From: Salinicola halophyticus
GTDB lineage: Bacteria > Pseudomonadota > Gammaproteobacteria > Pseudomonadales > Halomonadaceae
Assembly: GCF_003206695.1 (NCBI RefSeq)
Contig: NZ_PZJN01000006.1
Span: forward strand, 241,333 to 305,332
Direction: 5' to 3'
Length of the DNA: 64,000 bases
The notes below the pieces were generated by a model. The model had not been told where the DNA came from and ran no database searches. It saw only the letters and a program-made list of their open reading frames with translations. A program made the position numbers and the translations under genes. Positions 54,701-63,220 of the stretch are shown one piece after another. The first letter of the stretch is position 1, and the number at the start of each line of letters is the position of its first letter.

Positions 54701-56395
54701 ATGAAAACAATGGGCTCATGGCGGCAATGGTTGGTGGCCGTATCGATGTTGCTGGTTTCCGGTCTGTGTCTTGCGCAGGACGAGGGCGGCCAACAGTGGT
54801 ACCGGGTCGATTCGCTCAATGCCGGGCTGAGCCAGACGTCGGGATCCGTTTCTCTCAGAACGCCCCGGGAAGCGATGCGCAGCTTTCGCGACCTGACTGA
54901 CAAGGGCGACTTCGAGGCGGCGGCACATCTCCTCAATCTGGCCGATCTGACGCCGGCGGAGCAGCGCGGACGGGGTGCCGAACTGGCGCAGCAGCTCTCC
55001 GAGATATTTCAGCGGGGCAAGTCGATCCGGATTTCCCGTCTGTCGGGGCGTCAGGATGCTGCCATCGAGGATCCTACCGGAGAGAGCCCTCATGCCGGCG
55101 AGCCGCGCCGGGATATCGAGCTGGCGTCTCTCGAGGCAGATGGCGACACCTACGACATCCGGCTGGGTCGCTATCAGGTCGGGAACGAGGAGCCGGTCTG
55201 GCTGATCAAGCCCGAAAGCGTGGCAGCGATCCCGCCGCTCTATGAAGAGTATGGCCCGCGGGCGTTCGAGCGCCATATCCCCGAAAGCCTCAAGCACTCC
55301 TTCGGGTTGCTCCGTATCTGGGAGTGGATCGCCATCCCGCTGGTACTGCTGGGCATCGCGCTGATCGGCAAGGGCGTCTACCGGTTGATCGAAGTCGTGA
55401 CGCGCTGGTTGCCTTCCGGCTCGCCGAGCATCTTCGCCAAGCAGATTCGCGGGCCTGTGGCGCTCATCGTGATGTCGCTGCTGACGCAGGCGCTGCTCGA
55501 TTACGTCGTCTCCTTTTCGGCGGCGGCCACCATTACGCTGCGAGTCGTGCTGATCGCGATTCTGGCCTGGGGTACTGGGGCCGTCGGGTTGCGTCTGGTC
55601 GATACCATGATGCTGAAGATGACCCGACGTCTTGCCGGCCAGATCGACGATTCCAAGCCCCAGGACGATCGCAAGCTGCTGACCACGCTTTACGCGGTGC
55701 GGCGGATCATCATTCTGATTCTGGTGACGGCGGTCACGCTCTACGTGTTGGGGCAGATTCAGCTCTTCGAGACGATGGGGCTGTCGATTCTGGCTTCGGC
55801 CAGCGTACTCGCGGTGCTGGTGGGTGTGGCGGGTCAGGCCGTGCTCGGCAATATTCTGTCGTCGTTCCAGCTGTCCTTGGCGAAACCGATCCGGGTCGGC
55901 GATCTGGTGATGTTCGAAGGCCAGTGGTGTTACGTCGAGGGAATCTTCTACACCCATATTCGGCTGCGACTCTGGAACGAGCGACGGCTGATCGTGCCGG
56001 TCACCTATTTCGCGTCGAAAGCGTTCGAGAATCTCTCATCCAAGAGCACCAAGGAGTACCGGAGTCTGGCGCTGACGCTACACCTGAGCGCTGATATCTC
56101 GATTCTGCGGGACAAGTTTCTCGAGTACGCCAAGGCGGAAGACAACGTCATCGAGCATCACAAGCTGCTCTGCTGCGTGACCGACCAGACCGGTCCGGCG
56201 CAGACCGTGACCTGCTATCTGATGACGGTCGATCCGCTTTCGGGTTGGGCCGCCGAAGTCAGTGTCAGGGAGAAGCTGCTCGCCTTCATTCGCGACGAGC
56301 ATCCGGAATGGTGGCCCAGAGATGTGGTCGTGATCAGCCACCGGGATATCGCCCGCGGGCACGCCACCGGCGATGAAGGAGAGACTGCGGCGTGA
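54701..56395 (+). CDS. MscS-family mechanosensitive ion channel
   Basis: This 564-residue protein has a signal peptide (residues 1-25, cleavage after CLAQ), a periplasmic domain of about 180 residues, five or so membrane spans, and the MscS core. The pore helix is SASVLAVLVGVAGQAVLGNIL (Gly/Ala packing), followed by the beta domain PIRVGDLVMFEGQWCYVEGIFYTHIRLRLWNERRLIVPVTYF. It opens under hypo-osmotic stress to release solutes, useful for a halophile. The MscS half follows the YbdG/MSL pattern; start ATG 54701. Confidence 0.92.
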   Translation: MKTMGSWRQWLVAVSMLLVSGLCLAQDEGGQQWYRVDSLNAGLSQTSGSVSLRTPREAMRSFRDLTDKGDFEAAAHLLNLADLTPAEQRGRGAELAQQLSEIFQRGKSIRISRLSGRQDAAIEDPTGESPHAGEPRRDIELASLEADGDTYDIRLGRYQVGNEEPVWLIKPESVAAIPPLYEEYGPRAFERHIPESLKHSFGLLRIWEWIAIPLVLLGIALIGKGVYRLIEVVTRWLPSGSPSIFAKQIRGPVALIVMSLLTQALLDYVVSFSAAATITLRVVLIAILAWGTGAVGLRLVDTMMLKMTRRLAGQIDDSKPQDDRKLLTTLYAVRRIIILILVTAVTLYVLGQIQLFETMGLSILASASVLAVLVGVAGQAVLGNILSSFQLSLAKPIRVGDLVMFEGQWCYVEGIFYTHIRLRLWNERRLIVPVTYFASKAFENLSSKSTKEYRSLALTLHLSADISILRDKFLEYAKAEDNVIEHHKLLCCVTDQTGPAQTVTCYLMTVDPLSGWAAEVSVREKLLAFIRDEHPEWWPRDVVVISHRDIARGHATGDEGETAA

Positions 56396-56423
56396 ACGTC
56401 TGACGGTCCGTCCAGAGCTGAGA

Positions 56424-56849
56424 TCAACGGCAGGCTTCCTCGCCGTCGGCCCACAGCCAGTACCCGGCCCCGAGCAGCAGTCCCGCGATCAGACCGGGCC
56501 CCGTCGCGGCGCCCGCCAGCACGGCCAGGTTCCAGCCGCCCGCCCCCATGGCGGCCGTTTCCACGCCGTAATGGGCGCATGCCTCATCGACGCCGGCATA
56601 TTCATGCAGCGAATACTTGATGCCTTGCTTCACCCCAATGACCGCCAGCGCTGACAGGTACGGATCGCCGATGGGCGAGAGTATCGGGTTAGCCTCTGTA
56701 TATCCGTGATCCAGGGCGTAGGCGGTGGTGGAGGCGTCCAGCGCCGTTCCCAGCCCGGGGCCGCGGGTCGTCGCGCAGCCGCTGAGTGTCACGGCCGTCA
56801 GTGCGGCCCCCGTGAAGAGTAGCGAGCGAGTCAGTGTCGAGCGTTTGAT
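56424..56849 (-). CDS. Small lipoprotein with apparent non-standard start codon
   Basis: From 56849 the frame reads (I)KRSTLTRSLLFTGAALTAV-TLSGCATT, an ideal lipoprotein signal with lipobox LSGC, then a 115-residue mature part with ASTTAYALDHGYTEANPILSP and two glycine/alanine-rich hydrophobic segments. No ATG, GTG or TTG exists where the signal begins. The only standard start is GTG 56792, inside the signal. AGGA lies 7 bases before the ATC at 56849, so an ATC start or a sequencing error is likely. The product family is unrecognised. Confidence 0.65.
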   Translation of the reverse strand: MKRSTLTRSLLFTGAALTAVTLSGCATTRGPGLGTALDASTTAYALDHGYTEANPILSPIGDPYLSALAVIGVKQGIKYSLHEYAGVDEACAHYGVETAAMGAGGWNLAVLAGAATGPGLIAGLLLGAGYWLWADGEEACR

Positions 56850-57226
56850 GGGGTAGTCCTCGGGTATCGGCCAAAGATTGGCGTCACGGTAATGGCAGAG
56901 CCGTCTTCCTGGTCGATGTCAGATGGACTCTTTCAGCCCGCTGATACCCAGACGATTCCGCACCCAGCGACCGCTGGATTCGCGGCTAGTCATCGGCCCG
57001 GCGGGTGGCAAGCTTTAATTAGGATTTGAGTTTTTTATCTAGATGTTTATATGTCACTGCCATGGCTGATATTTTTCTGCTCAGCGGCCCTTGGCAACTC
57101 GGCAACGTCATGGGAGGGGGCAGGGTCCCGGTAAGAGCGGGGCCTGAAAAGCTCATGCCTGGGCGAGCAGCCGGCTCGAACAAAAGCGGTTAAGCTCCAG
57201 ATTCGATCGACGAGGGAGGCGGCGAT
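56850..57226. other. Intergenic, no gene seen
   Basis: This 377-bp gap between two divergent genes has an AT-rich core at about 57013-57055 (ttaattaggatttgag onwards) likely to hold promoters. No RNA or protein feature was recognised. Confidence 0.5.
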
Positions 57227-57904
57227 ATGCAGCACGATTTCTGGCAGGCGCGGTGGGAAAGCGATCAGCTCGGCTTTCATCTCGTCTTCGTTCATCCGAT
57301 TCTCAAGCGCAACCTGGCGAGTTTCGGACTGCCGGCTGGTGCCCGGATCTTTCTTCCGCTCTGCGGCAAGACGCTGGATATTGGCTGGTTGCTCGATCAA
57401 GGCTATCGCGTGGTCGGCGCCGAACTGAGCGAGATCGCGGTCGCCCAGCTGTTCGAGGAATTGAAGGTCGAACCCGTGATTGATGAGTGGGCCGGTGGCC
57501 GGCGCTGGCAGCATGCCGGTCTGACTGTGTTTCAGGGCGATATCTTCCAATTGACGGCGCAGGATCTGAGACCGGTGGAAATAGGCCCGATCGATCTAGT
57601 TTATGATCGCGCCGCACTGGTGGCGTTGCCGCCCGCCATGCGCCCCGCCTACGCCGAGCAGATACTGGGGCTGAGCGATGCCGCGCCGCAGTTGTTGATC
57701 ACCTTCGAATACGACCCCGCCGAAAAGGATGGCCCGCCGTTCCCGGTGCTACCCGCCGAAATCGAACGGCATTATGCCTCTCGCTACATGCTCGACGAGC
57801 TGTCGAGAAAAGACGTGCTTCAATCGTCGCTCAACTTTCGTGAGGCCGGCGTGACGCGATTCGTCGAAGTCGCGTGGCGGCTGTCGCCGAAACAGTCAGC
57901 GTAG
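57227..57904 (+). CDS. tpm: Thiopurine S-methyltransferase
   Basis: This 225-residue SAM-dependent methyltransferase of the TPMT family starts MQHDFWQARWESDQLGFH and has the SAM motif RIFLPLCGKTLDIGWLLDQGYRVVGAELS, with YDRAALVALPPAMRPAYAEQI and LLITFEYD. Bacterial members methylate selenium or tellurium oxyanions and thiopurines. Family length, good ribosome-binding site (GAGGGAGGCG). Its last 85 bp overlap the end of the convergent LysR gene. Confidence 0.95.
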   Translation: MQHDFWQARWESDQLGFHLVFVHPILKRNLASFGLPAGARIFLPLCGKTLDIGWLLDQGYRVVGAELSEIAVAQLFEELKVEPVIDEWAGGRRWQHAGLTVFQGDIFQLTAQDLRPVEIGPIDLVYDRAALVALPPAMRPAYAEQILGLSDAAPQLLITFEYDPAEKDGPPFPVLPAEIERHYASRYMLDELSRKDVLQSSLNFREAGVTRFVEVAWRLSPKQSA

Positions 57905-58782
57905 AGCGTCGTCACCCACTCCAGAAAGACGCGAACTCTGGGCGAGAGCTGGCGCCGCTGCGGGTAGACCGCGTAAAGCGGCAGGGTCGGCTTTTGCCAC
58001 TCGGGCAGAATTTCCACCAGCGCGCCGCTGGCAAGATGAGACGCCAGGCTGAAGCGGGGTAACTGGATCAGCCCGAAGCCTTCCACGGCGCTCACCGCGT
58101 AGCTCTCCGCATCGTTGACGGTCAGCCAGCCGCCGGTGGTGAAGGCACGTGTCTCGCCGTCGACGATCACGTCGAGGGTCCTGTCCGGGGCCTTGAACCC
58201 GGAGACGAAGTGAATGCCGTGATGGTTGCGGAGCGCTTCGGGCGTGCTCGGCGTGCCCATCCGTGCCAGGTAGGCCGGGCTCGCGCAGATGACCTGCTCC
58301 AGCGTCGCCAGGCGCCTGGCGATCAGGCTGGAATCCTCGGGTTCGCCGCTGCGCAGCGCGCAGTCGATCCCTTCCCCGACCAGATCGACACGTCGATCGC
58401 CCGTGGTGATGACCAGCTCGAGTGCGGGATAGCGCGCGTGGAAGGCGTCTAGCCGCGGCAGCACGATTCGGCTGGCGTGCGTGCCATGCAGCTCCACACG
58501 CAATACCCCCCTCGGGCTGTCCGCGACCGGCTGCAGAATGGCCTCGGCATCCTCGAGTTCCGCCAGAAGATGCACGCAGCGTTCGTGGAAGGCCTCGCCT
58601 TCGGGTGTCGGGCGGACCTGACGCGTGGTGCGTTCCAGCAACCTCACACCGAGCCGGGCTTCCAGTTGCTGAATCGCCAGCGTCGCCGTGGCACGGGGAA
58701 TATCCAGCGCGTTGGCCGCTCGAGTGAAACTGCCGCTTTCCACGATGCGCACGAAGAGCGTCATCGCCTCGAATCTGTCCAT
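57820..58782 (-). CDS. LysR-family transcriptional regulator
   Basis: This 320-residue regulator has the HTH MDRFEAMTLFVRIVESGSFTRAANALDIPRATATLAIQQLEARLGVRLLERTTRQVRPTPEG and an effector domain from about 90. The C-terminal 20-25 residues, which overlap tpm, look like an extension beyond the usual end (VRVFLEWVTTLY). It is divergent from a short-chain dehydrogenase with 167 bp between the starts. Confidence 0.93.
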   Translation of the reverse strand: MDRFEAMTLFVRIVESGSFTRAANALDIPRATATLAIQQLEARLGVRLLERTTRQVRPTPEGEAFHERCVHLLAELEDAEAILQPVADSPRGVLRVELHGTHASRIVLPRLDAFHARYPALELVITTGDRRVDLVGEGIDCALRSGEPEDSSLIARRLATLEQVICASPAYLARMGTPSTPEALRNHHGIHFVSGFKAPDRTLDVIVDGETRAFTTGGWLTVNDAESYAVSAVEGFGLIQLPRFSLASHLASGALVEILPEWQKPTLPLYAVYPQRRQLSPRVRVFLEWVTTLYADCFGDSRHATSTNRVTPASRKLSDD

Positions 58783-58949
58783 CGATATTATTGGCCTGTG
58801 CTGAATAGTGTTGGCAGATTAGTCGATTTATTCATTTCAAAGAAACACCAATACTGGCTTTGGTTCGCTTGGCCTGTTCGCCCGCAAAGCGCTGTTGCCA
58901 GGTATGTTCCTGAAATCACTGTCTACCGGAAAGCAATAGGAGTCGATTG

Positions 58950-59690
58950 ATGACGAATACCGTACAAAAAGTCGCCCTGGTCACCGGCGCCTCTCGGGGC
59001 ATCGGCCGTGCTATCGCGCTGCAGCTGGCCGCCGATGGGTTCGCCGTGGTGGTCAATTACGCCGGCAACAAGACGCTCGCCGAGCAGGTCGTTGCCGATA
59101 TCGAAATCGAGGGTGGCCGCGCTTTGGCGGTCCAGGCCGATATCGCCGAGACGAGCGCCGTCACGCAGTTGTTCGAGCAGACGCTGGCGACATTCGGGCG
59201 GCTCGACGTGGTGGTCAACAATGCCGGCATGATGCAGATGGCAACGATGACCGCCGACAACGTCGAGATTCTCGACAGGACGCTGGCGACCAACCTTCGT
59301 GGCAGCTGGCTGGTGATGGCGAAGGCCGCCGAGGTGCTGCAAGAGGGCGGACGCATCATCGCGTTCTCCTCCTCGGTGCTGGGCAAGTCGTTCCCCGGCT
59401 ACGGCGCCTATATCGCCAGCAAGGCAGGCGTCGAAGGCCTGGTAAAAGTTCTGGCCAACGAGCTGCGGGGTCGCGAGATCGCCGTCAACGCCGTGGCGCC
59501 CGGGCCGGTGGGCACTGAGCTGTTCTTCGAAGGCAAGAGCGAAGAACAGGTCCAGTCGATCGCCAACCTGTCACCGTTCGAACGTTTGGGCCAGCCGGAA
59601 GAAATCGCCGACGTTGTCTCGTTTCTGGCCGGGCCGCAGGGCCGCTGGATCAATGGTCAGATCCTGCGCGTCAACGGCGGCATGGTTTGA
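58950..59690 (+). CDS. Short-chain dehydrogenase/reductase (SDR)
   Basis: This 246-residue classical SDR has the NAD(P) site TGASRGIGRAI, NNAG, catalytic Ser-Tyr-Lys (FSSSVLG, YGAYIASK), and PGPVGTELF. The NADP-type basic residue after the first strand and the ending GQILRVNGGMV are typical. The ATG at 58950 has AGGAG upstream. A tautomerase gene follows after 22 bp, so both are probably controlled by the divergent LysR regulator. Substrate is unknown. Confidence 0.95.
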   Translation: MTNTVQKVALVTGASRGIGRAIALQLAADGFAVVVNYAGNKTLAEQVVADIEIEGGRALAVQADIAETSAVTQLFEQTLATFGRLDVVVNNAGMMQMATMTADNVEILDRTLATNLRGSWLVMAKAAEVLQEGGRIIAFSSSVLGKSFPGYGAYIASKAGVEGLVKVLANELRGREIAVNAVAPGPVGTELFFEGKSEEQVQSIANLSPFERLGQPEEIADVVSFLAGPQGRWINGQILRVNGGMV

Positions 59691-59712
59691 CGCCATTCAA
59701 TGGAGAATCCTG

Positions 59713-59946
59713 ATGCCATTTGCTAACTATAAACTTCCGGTGGGTCTTCTCGATCACGCGCGTAAGGAAGAGATCATTCATCGCACGACAGCAATGTTCG
59801 TCGAGTATTTCGGTGAAGCGGTTCGCCCCTACACCATGGTGTTGGTGGAGGAGGTCGCCGATGGTGGCTGGGGGCGCGCCGATGAAACCTTGACGCTGGA
59901 GAAGATGGGCCTGGTGCCCGGCAAGGAATCTCCTGCCCCTGAGTGA
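59713..59946 (+). CDS. 4-oxalocrotonate tautomerase-like protein
   Basis: This 77-residue tautomerase-superfamily protein keeps the hallmark proline right after the initiator Met (MPFANYKLPVG), which becomes the catalytic N-terminal Pro1 after Met removal. It is followed by RKEEIIHRTTAMFVEYFGEAVRPYTMVLVEEV, the family helix and strand. It lies 22 bp after the SDR gene with GGAGAATCC as ribosome-binding site. Its substrate is unknown. Confidence 0.88.
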   Translation: MPFANYKLPVGLLDHARKEEIIHRTTAMFVEYFGEAVRPYTMVLVEEVADGGWGRADETLTLEKMGLVPGKESPAPE

Positions 59947-59950
59947 GACC

Positions 59951-59979
59951 ACGCCGCCGGTCACGACCGGCGGCGTTTC
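59951..59979 (+). terminator. Terminator of the SDR-tautomerase operon
   Basis: The stem acgccgccggt / accggcggcgt with a 4-nt loop is followed by TTTC, 4 bp after the stop. Confidence 0.85.
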
Positions 59980-60173
59980 GCACGACCTCATTGCACTCCA
60001 GACGTTCGAGATCGCCGAACCCTCATGCTCGACAGATACCGGTATGATCGTCAACGACGGGGCATCGCAGAGAATATCGGAAAAATTCGCTTCTTCCTGC
60101 TGGAGCGCGGAGGCCGCGCGCGCCAGGCTCTCAAGTATCACGATCCTCGCTTTCTCGACTACGGAATAACGGC

Positions 60174-60560
60174 ATGACCGAAGAAGAGCTTTCCACTCTC
60201 TACCGACGCTATATCGCGTGTCTCAATGGACAGGATTGGCCGAATCTAGGCGTATTCGTCGATGATGACGTACATCACAATGGCCGCCCAATCGGGCTCT
60301 CGGGTTACCGTGAAATGCTGGAAAGGGACTTCTCGGAAATCCCCGACCTTCACTTCGAGATTCAGCTGCTGATTGTTGACGCGCAAAGCGTCGCCAGCCG
60401 GCTTCGCTTTCACTGTACGCCCAGAGGAAACTTCCTCGGCCTGCAAGTGAACGGCAAGAAGGTGCTTTTTACCGAGAATGTCTTCTACGCCTTCAACAAC
60501 GGAAAAATTGCAGAGGTTTGGTCGATAATCGACAAGCTGGCGATCGAGGCCCAACTTTGA
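60174..60560 (+). CDS. SnoaL-like ester cyclase/NTF2-fold protein
   Basis: This 128-residue protein starts EEELSTLYRRYIACLNGQDWPNLGVFVDDDVHHNGRPIGLSGYREML and continues CTPRGNFLGLQVNGKKVLFTENVFYAFNNGKIAEVWSIIDKLAIEAQL, the pattern of SnoaL-like polyketide cyclase relatives (GxKV..TE...F..GKI.E.W...D). A role in a small-molecule pathway is assumed. It stands alone, with terminators on both sides and an MFS transporter convergent. Confidence 0.88.
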   Translation: MTEEELSTLYRRYIACLNGQDWPNLGVFVDDDVHHNGRPIGLSGYREMLERDFSEIPDLHFEIQLLIVDAQSVASRLRFHCTPRGNFLGLQVNGKKVLFTENVFYAFNNGKIAEVWSIIDKLAIEAQL

Positions 60561-60640
60561 GGGTTGTCGTATTTGGGTATAGAGAGCTGATGGTTGGCAG
60601 GACGACGCGCCTAGGCCCGTCACTTTGATGCAAATGATGG

Positions 60641-60669
60641 AACGCCGCCGACAATCGGCGGCGTTCTAT
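60641..60669. terminator. Bidirectional terminator
   Basis: The 10-bp perfect stem aacgccgccg / cggcggcgtt with loop acaat sits between converging genes. Confidence 0.8.
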
Positions 60670-60685
60670 CATCTGTGCTTAGCGC

Positions 60686-61936
60686 TTAGCTAGAAGCGGG
60701 CGTCGGCGTTCTAGCGAACAGGCGAATCATCAGGGCGCCCAGTGCCGATACCGTGGCCAGCGCGATCACGCCCGGCCAGCCCCACGCACCGAGCAGGTAG
60801 CTGCCTAGCGCGGACCCTACCGCCATGCCGATGAAGACTAGCGTGAACATGACCGCGTTGAGCCGGCTGCGAGCGGCGGGGTCGAGCCCGTAGATCAACG
60901 TCTGGTGGGAGACGAGCGTGGCCTGGATGCCGAAATCGAAGCCCAGCGCGCCGATTACGATCAGTCCCAAAGCCCATGGTGCCGACAGCCAGGGTTCGGC
61001 GGCCATTGCCAGAAACGAGACCACCACGATCGCGCTGCCGATCCGCGTGACCTGATGCGGGCCGCGGCGATCGGCCATGCGACCGGCGAGCGGGGCAGCC
61101 AGTGCTCCGGCGGCGCCGGCCAGCCCGAACGCCCCGGAGACCGCGCTACCTAGTTGATAGGCGTCGAGCAGATGGATCGAGAGTGTCGACCAGAAGGCAC
61201 TGAAGGCGACCGAGAGCAGCGCCTGCGCGGTGGCAGCGCGACGTAGCTCCGGCTGATCACGCCAGAGGTGATAGAGCGTCGCCAGCAGCGCGCGATAGCT
61301 GAGACTCGAGGTCGACTCGAAACGCGGCAGGCCACGCCACAGCGCCACGCCGATCAGCACGATCAACCCCGTGGCGATGAAGAACATGGCGCGCCAGCCC
61401 AACGCCTCGGCCACCACGCCGCTGACGACACGCGACAATAGAATACCTAGCAGCAGGCCGGTCATGACGGTGCCGACGACCTTGCCGCGCTCGCGGTCGG
61501 CAGCCAGCATGGCGGCGGCGGGCACGATGTCCTGGGCGATGGTGGCGGTGAGGCCCACGGCCAGGCTAGCCACCAGCAGCGTCGCGATCGACGGCGCCAG
61601 CGCGGTTGCCAGCAGCGCCAAGGCCAGCAGCGCGGCCTTGAACACGATCAGCCGGCGGCGATCGACGCGATCACCCAACGGAATCAGCAACAGAATACCC
61701 AGCGCGTAGCCGAGCTGCGTCAACGTCGGAATCAGGCCTGCCGTGCGCGCGTCGATATCGATATCCGTGGCGAGAATGCCGAGCAGCGGCTGCACGTAGT
61801 AGAGCGACGCCACGCTGAGCCCGGCGCTGATCGCCAGCAGGATGATCAGGCGGCGCGGTACCGATGGAGGCTGAGCGTGCTCGTTCGAGGGTGAAGCCGA
61901 AAGCGTATTCGTCGCGCTCGGGGATGAAGGCGCCAT
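60686..61936 (-). CDS. MFS transporter (YnfM/Bcr-type drug efflux)
   Basis: This 416-residue twelve-span major facilitator has an N-terminal cytoplasmic tail rich in Ser/Pro. The first span ILLAISAGLSVASLYYVQPLLGIL is followed by the A-loop motif LGYALGILLLIPLGDRVDRRRL. A mid-protein basic loop (RFESTSSLSYRAL) and the second-half motif GRMADRRGPHQV are seen. The YYVQPLL start is typical of putative efflux MFS proteins next to LysR-regulated genes. Substrate is unknown. Ends 57 bp from the next MFS gene. Confidence 0.92.
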   Translation of the reverse strand: MAPSSPSATNTLSASPSNEHAQPPSVPRRLIILLAISAGLSVASLYYVQPLLGILATDIDIDARTAGLIPTLTQLGYALGILLLIPLGDRVDRRRLIVFKAALLALALLATALAPSIATLLVASLAVGLTATIAQDIVPAAAMLAADRERGKVVGTVMTGLLLGILLSRVVSGVVAEALGWRAMFFIATGLIVLIGVALWRGLPRFESTSSLSYRALLATLYHLWRDQPELRRAATAQALLSVAFSAFWSTLSIHLLDAYQLGSAVSGAFGLAGAAGALAAPLAGRMADRRGPHQVTRIGSAIVVVSFLAMAAEPWLSAPWALGLIVIGALGFDFGIQATLVSHQTLIYGLDPAARSRLNAVMFTLVFIGMAVGSALGSYLLGAWGWPGVIALATVSALGALMIRLFARTPTPASS

Positions 61937-61993
61937 GACGGAGTCCTGAGTGACGGGTTGGGGTTTGGAGAAGATTCGCCGCGGGGTTCGCGG

Positions 61994-63220
61994 TCAATCC
62001 ACTGAAGACTGGCGACGCCGTTGCTGCAGGATCAACCGTGCGGCGACCGCCGCTGCGATCAAGCCGGAAGCGGCAGCCACCATCATCGCCCAGCGCGGTC
62101 CGGCGTGGTCGGCCAGCCAGCCGACGATCGGGGCGCCGAGCGGCGTGCCGCCCATGATTACTGCCATCCGCAAAGCCATGACCCGTCCGCGCATGGCAGG
62201 GTCGGTCGTCAGCTGCATCAAGGCGTTGGACGCCGTATTGAAGGTCAGCGCGGTGAAGCCGGTCAGCGTCAGCATGGCGGCGAAAACGACCACGTTGGGC
62301 GCCGCCCCCGCGAAGGCGCAAAAGACGCCGAAAGCGAGAGTCGAGACGGCCAGTAGCCGCATTTTCGGCTGTTCGCGACGGGCGGCCATCAGCGAGCCGC
62401 CCACCGAACCGATCGCCAGGGCCGAGGTGAGCACGCCGTACTGGTCGGCGCCGCCGTGGAAGATGGAGACCGACATCGTCGAGATGTAGATCGGAAAATT
62501 GAAGCCGAAGGTGCCGATCAGAAACAGCATGACCATCATCGCCTTCAGATCGGGGCGGCGCCACACGTAGCGGAAACCTTCCAGCAGGCCGCCAGCGCGG
62601 CGACCGGGCTTCAGTGAGGTGTAGAGCTCGCCGGTGCGCAGCAGGAACAGCGAGCCAAGCACCGCGGCGAACGAGCCGGCGTTGATCAGAAACACCCAGC
62701 CGGTGCCGATGGCGGCGATCAGAATACCGGCCACTGCCGGGCCGATCATGCGGGCGCTGTTGAACGAGGTCGAGTTGAGCGCGACGGCGTTGGCGAGATA
62801 GCGCTCGCCAACCAGGTCATTGACGAATACCTGGCGAGCCGGGCCGTCGAAGGCGGTGACGCAGCCGAGGCCGAGGGCGAACGCATAGACCTGCCACAGC
62901 GTCACTGCGCCGGTGATGGTGACCAGACCGAGACCCAGCGCCAGCAGGCCCAGCAGTGCCTGGGTCAACATGATCAGCCGACGGCGGTCGAAGCGGTCCG
63001 CCGCGTAGCCGGTGAAGGGCAACAGCAACAGCTGCGGGCCGAACTGCAGTGCCATGGTGATGCCCACGGCGCTGGCGTTGTGATCGGTGAGTACCGTGAG
63101 CACCAGCCAATCCTGGGCGACGCGCTGCATCCAGGTGCCGATGTTGGAAACCAGCGCGCCGGCCGTCCAGACCCGGTAGTTGTAGATTCGCAGCGAGCGG
63201 AAGAGGCGAGTATCGCTCAT
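61994..63220 (-). CDS. MFS transporter (EntS/DHA3-like)
   Basis: This 408-residue major facilitator begins FRSLRIYNYRVWTAGALVSNIGTWMQRVAQDWLVLTVL, the start signature of the MFS_3/EntS-like group. It continues LQFGPQLLLLPFTGYAADRFDRRRL, GPAVAGILIAAIG and ALMQLTTDPAMRGRVMALRM. Members export siderophores, macrolides or small metabolites. Its start overlaps the stop of the upstream O-antigen ligase-like gene (ATGA), so they are read together. Confidence 0.92.
   Translation of the reverse strand: MSDTRLFRSLRIYNYRVWTAGALVSNIGTWMQRVAQDWLVLTVLTDHNASAVGITMALQFGPQLLLLPFTGYAADRFDRRRLIMLTQALLGLLALGLGLVTITGAVTLWQVYAFALGLGCVTAFDGPARQVFVNDLVGERYLANAVALNSTSFNSARMIGPAVAGILIAAIGTGWVFLINAGSFAAVLGSLFLLRTGELYTSLKPGRRAGGLLEGFRYVWRRPDLKAMMVMLFLIGTFGFNFPIYISTMSVSIFHGGADQYGVLTSALAIGSVGGSLMAARREQPKMRLLAVSTLAFGVFCAFAGAAPNVVVFAAMLTLTGFTALTFNTASNALMQLTTDPAMRGRVMALRMAVIMGGTPLGAPIVGWLADHAGPRWAMMVAAASGLIAAAVAARLILQQRRRQSSVD

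Noticed and set aside
59671-60141. 156-residue minus-strand open frame
   Set aside because: It is mostly the antisense of the tautomerase gene and of its terminator; the unshared part matches nothing.
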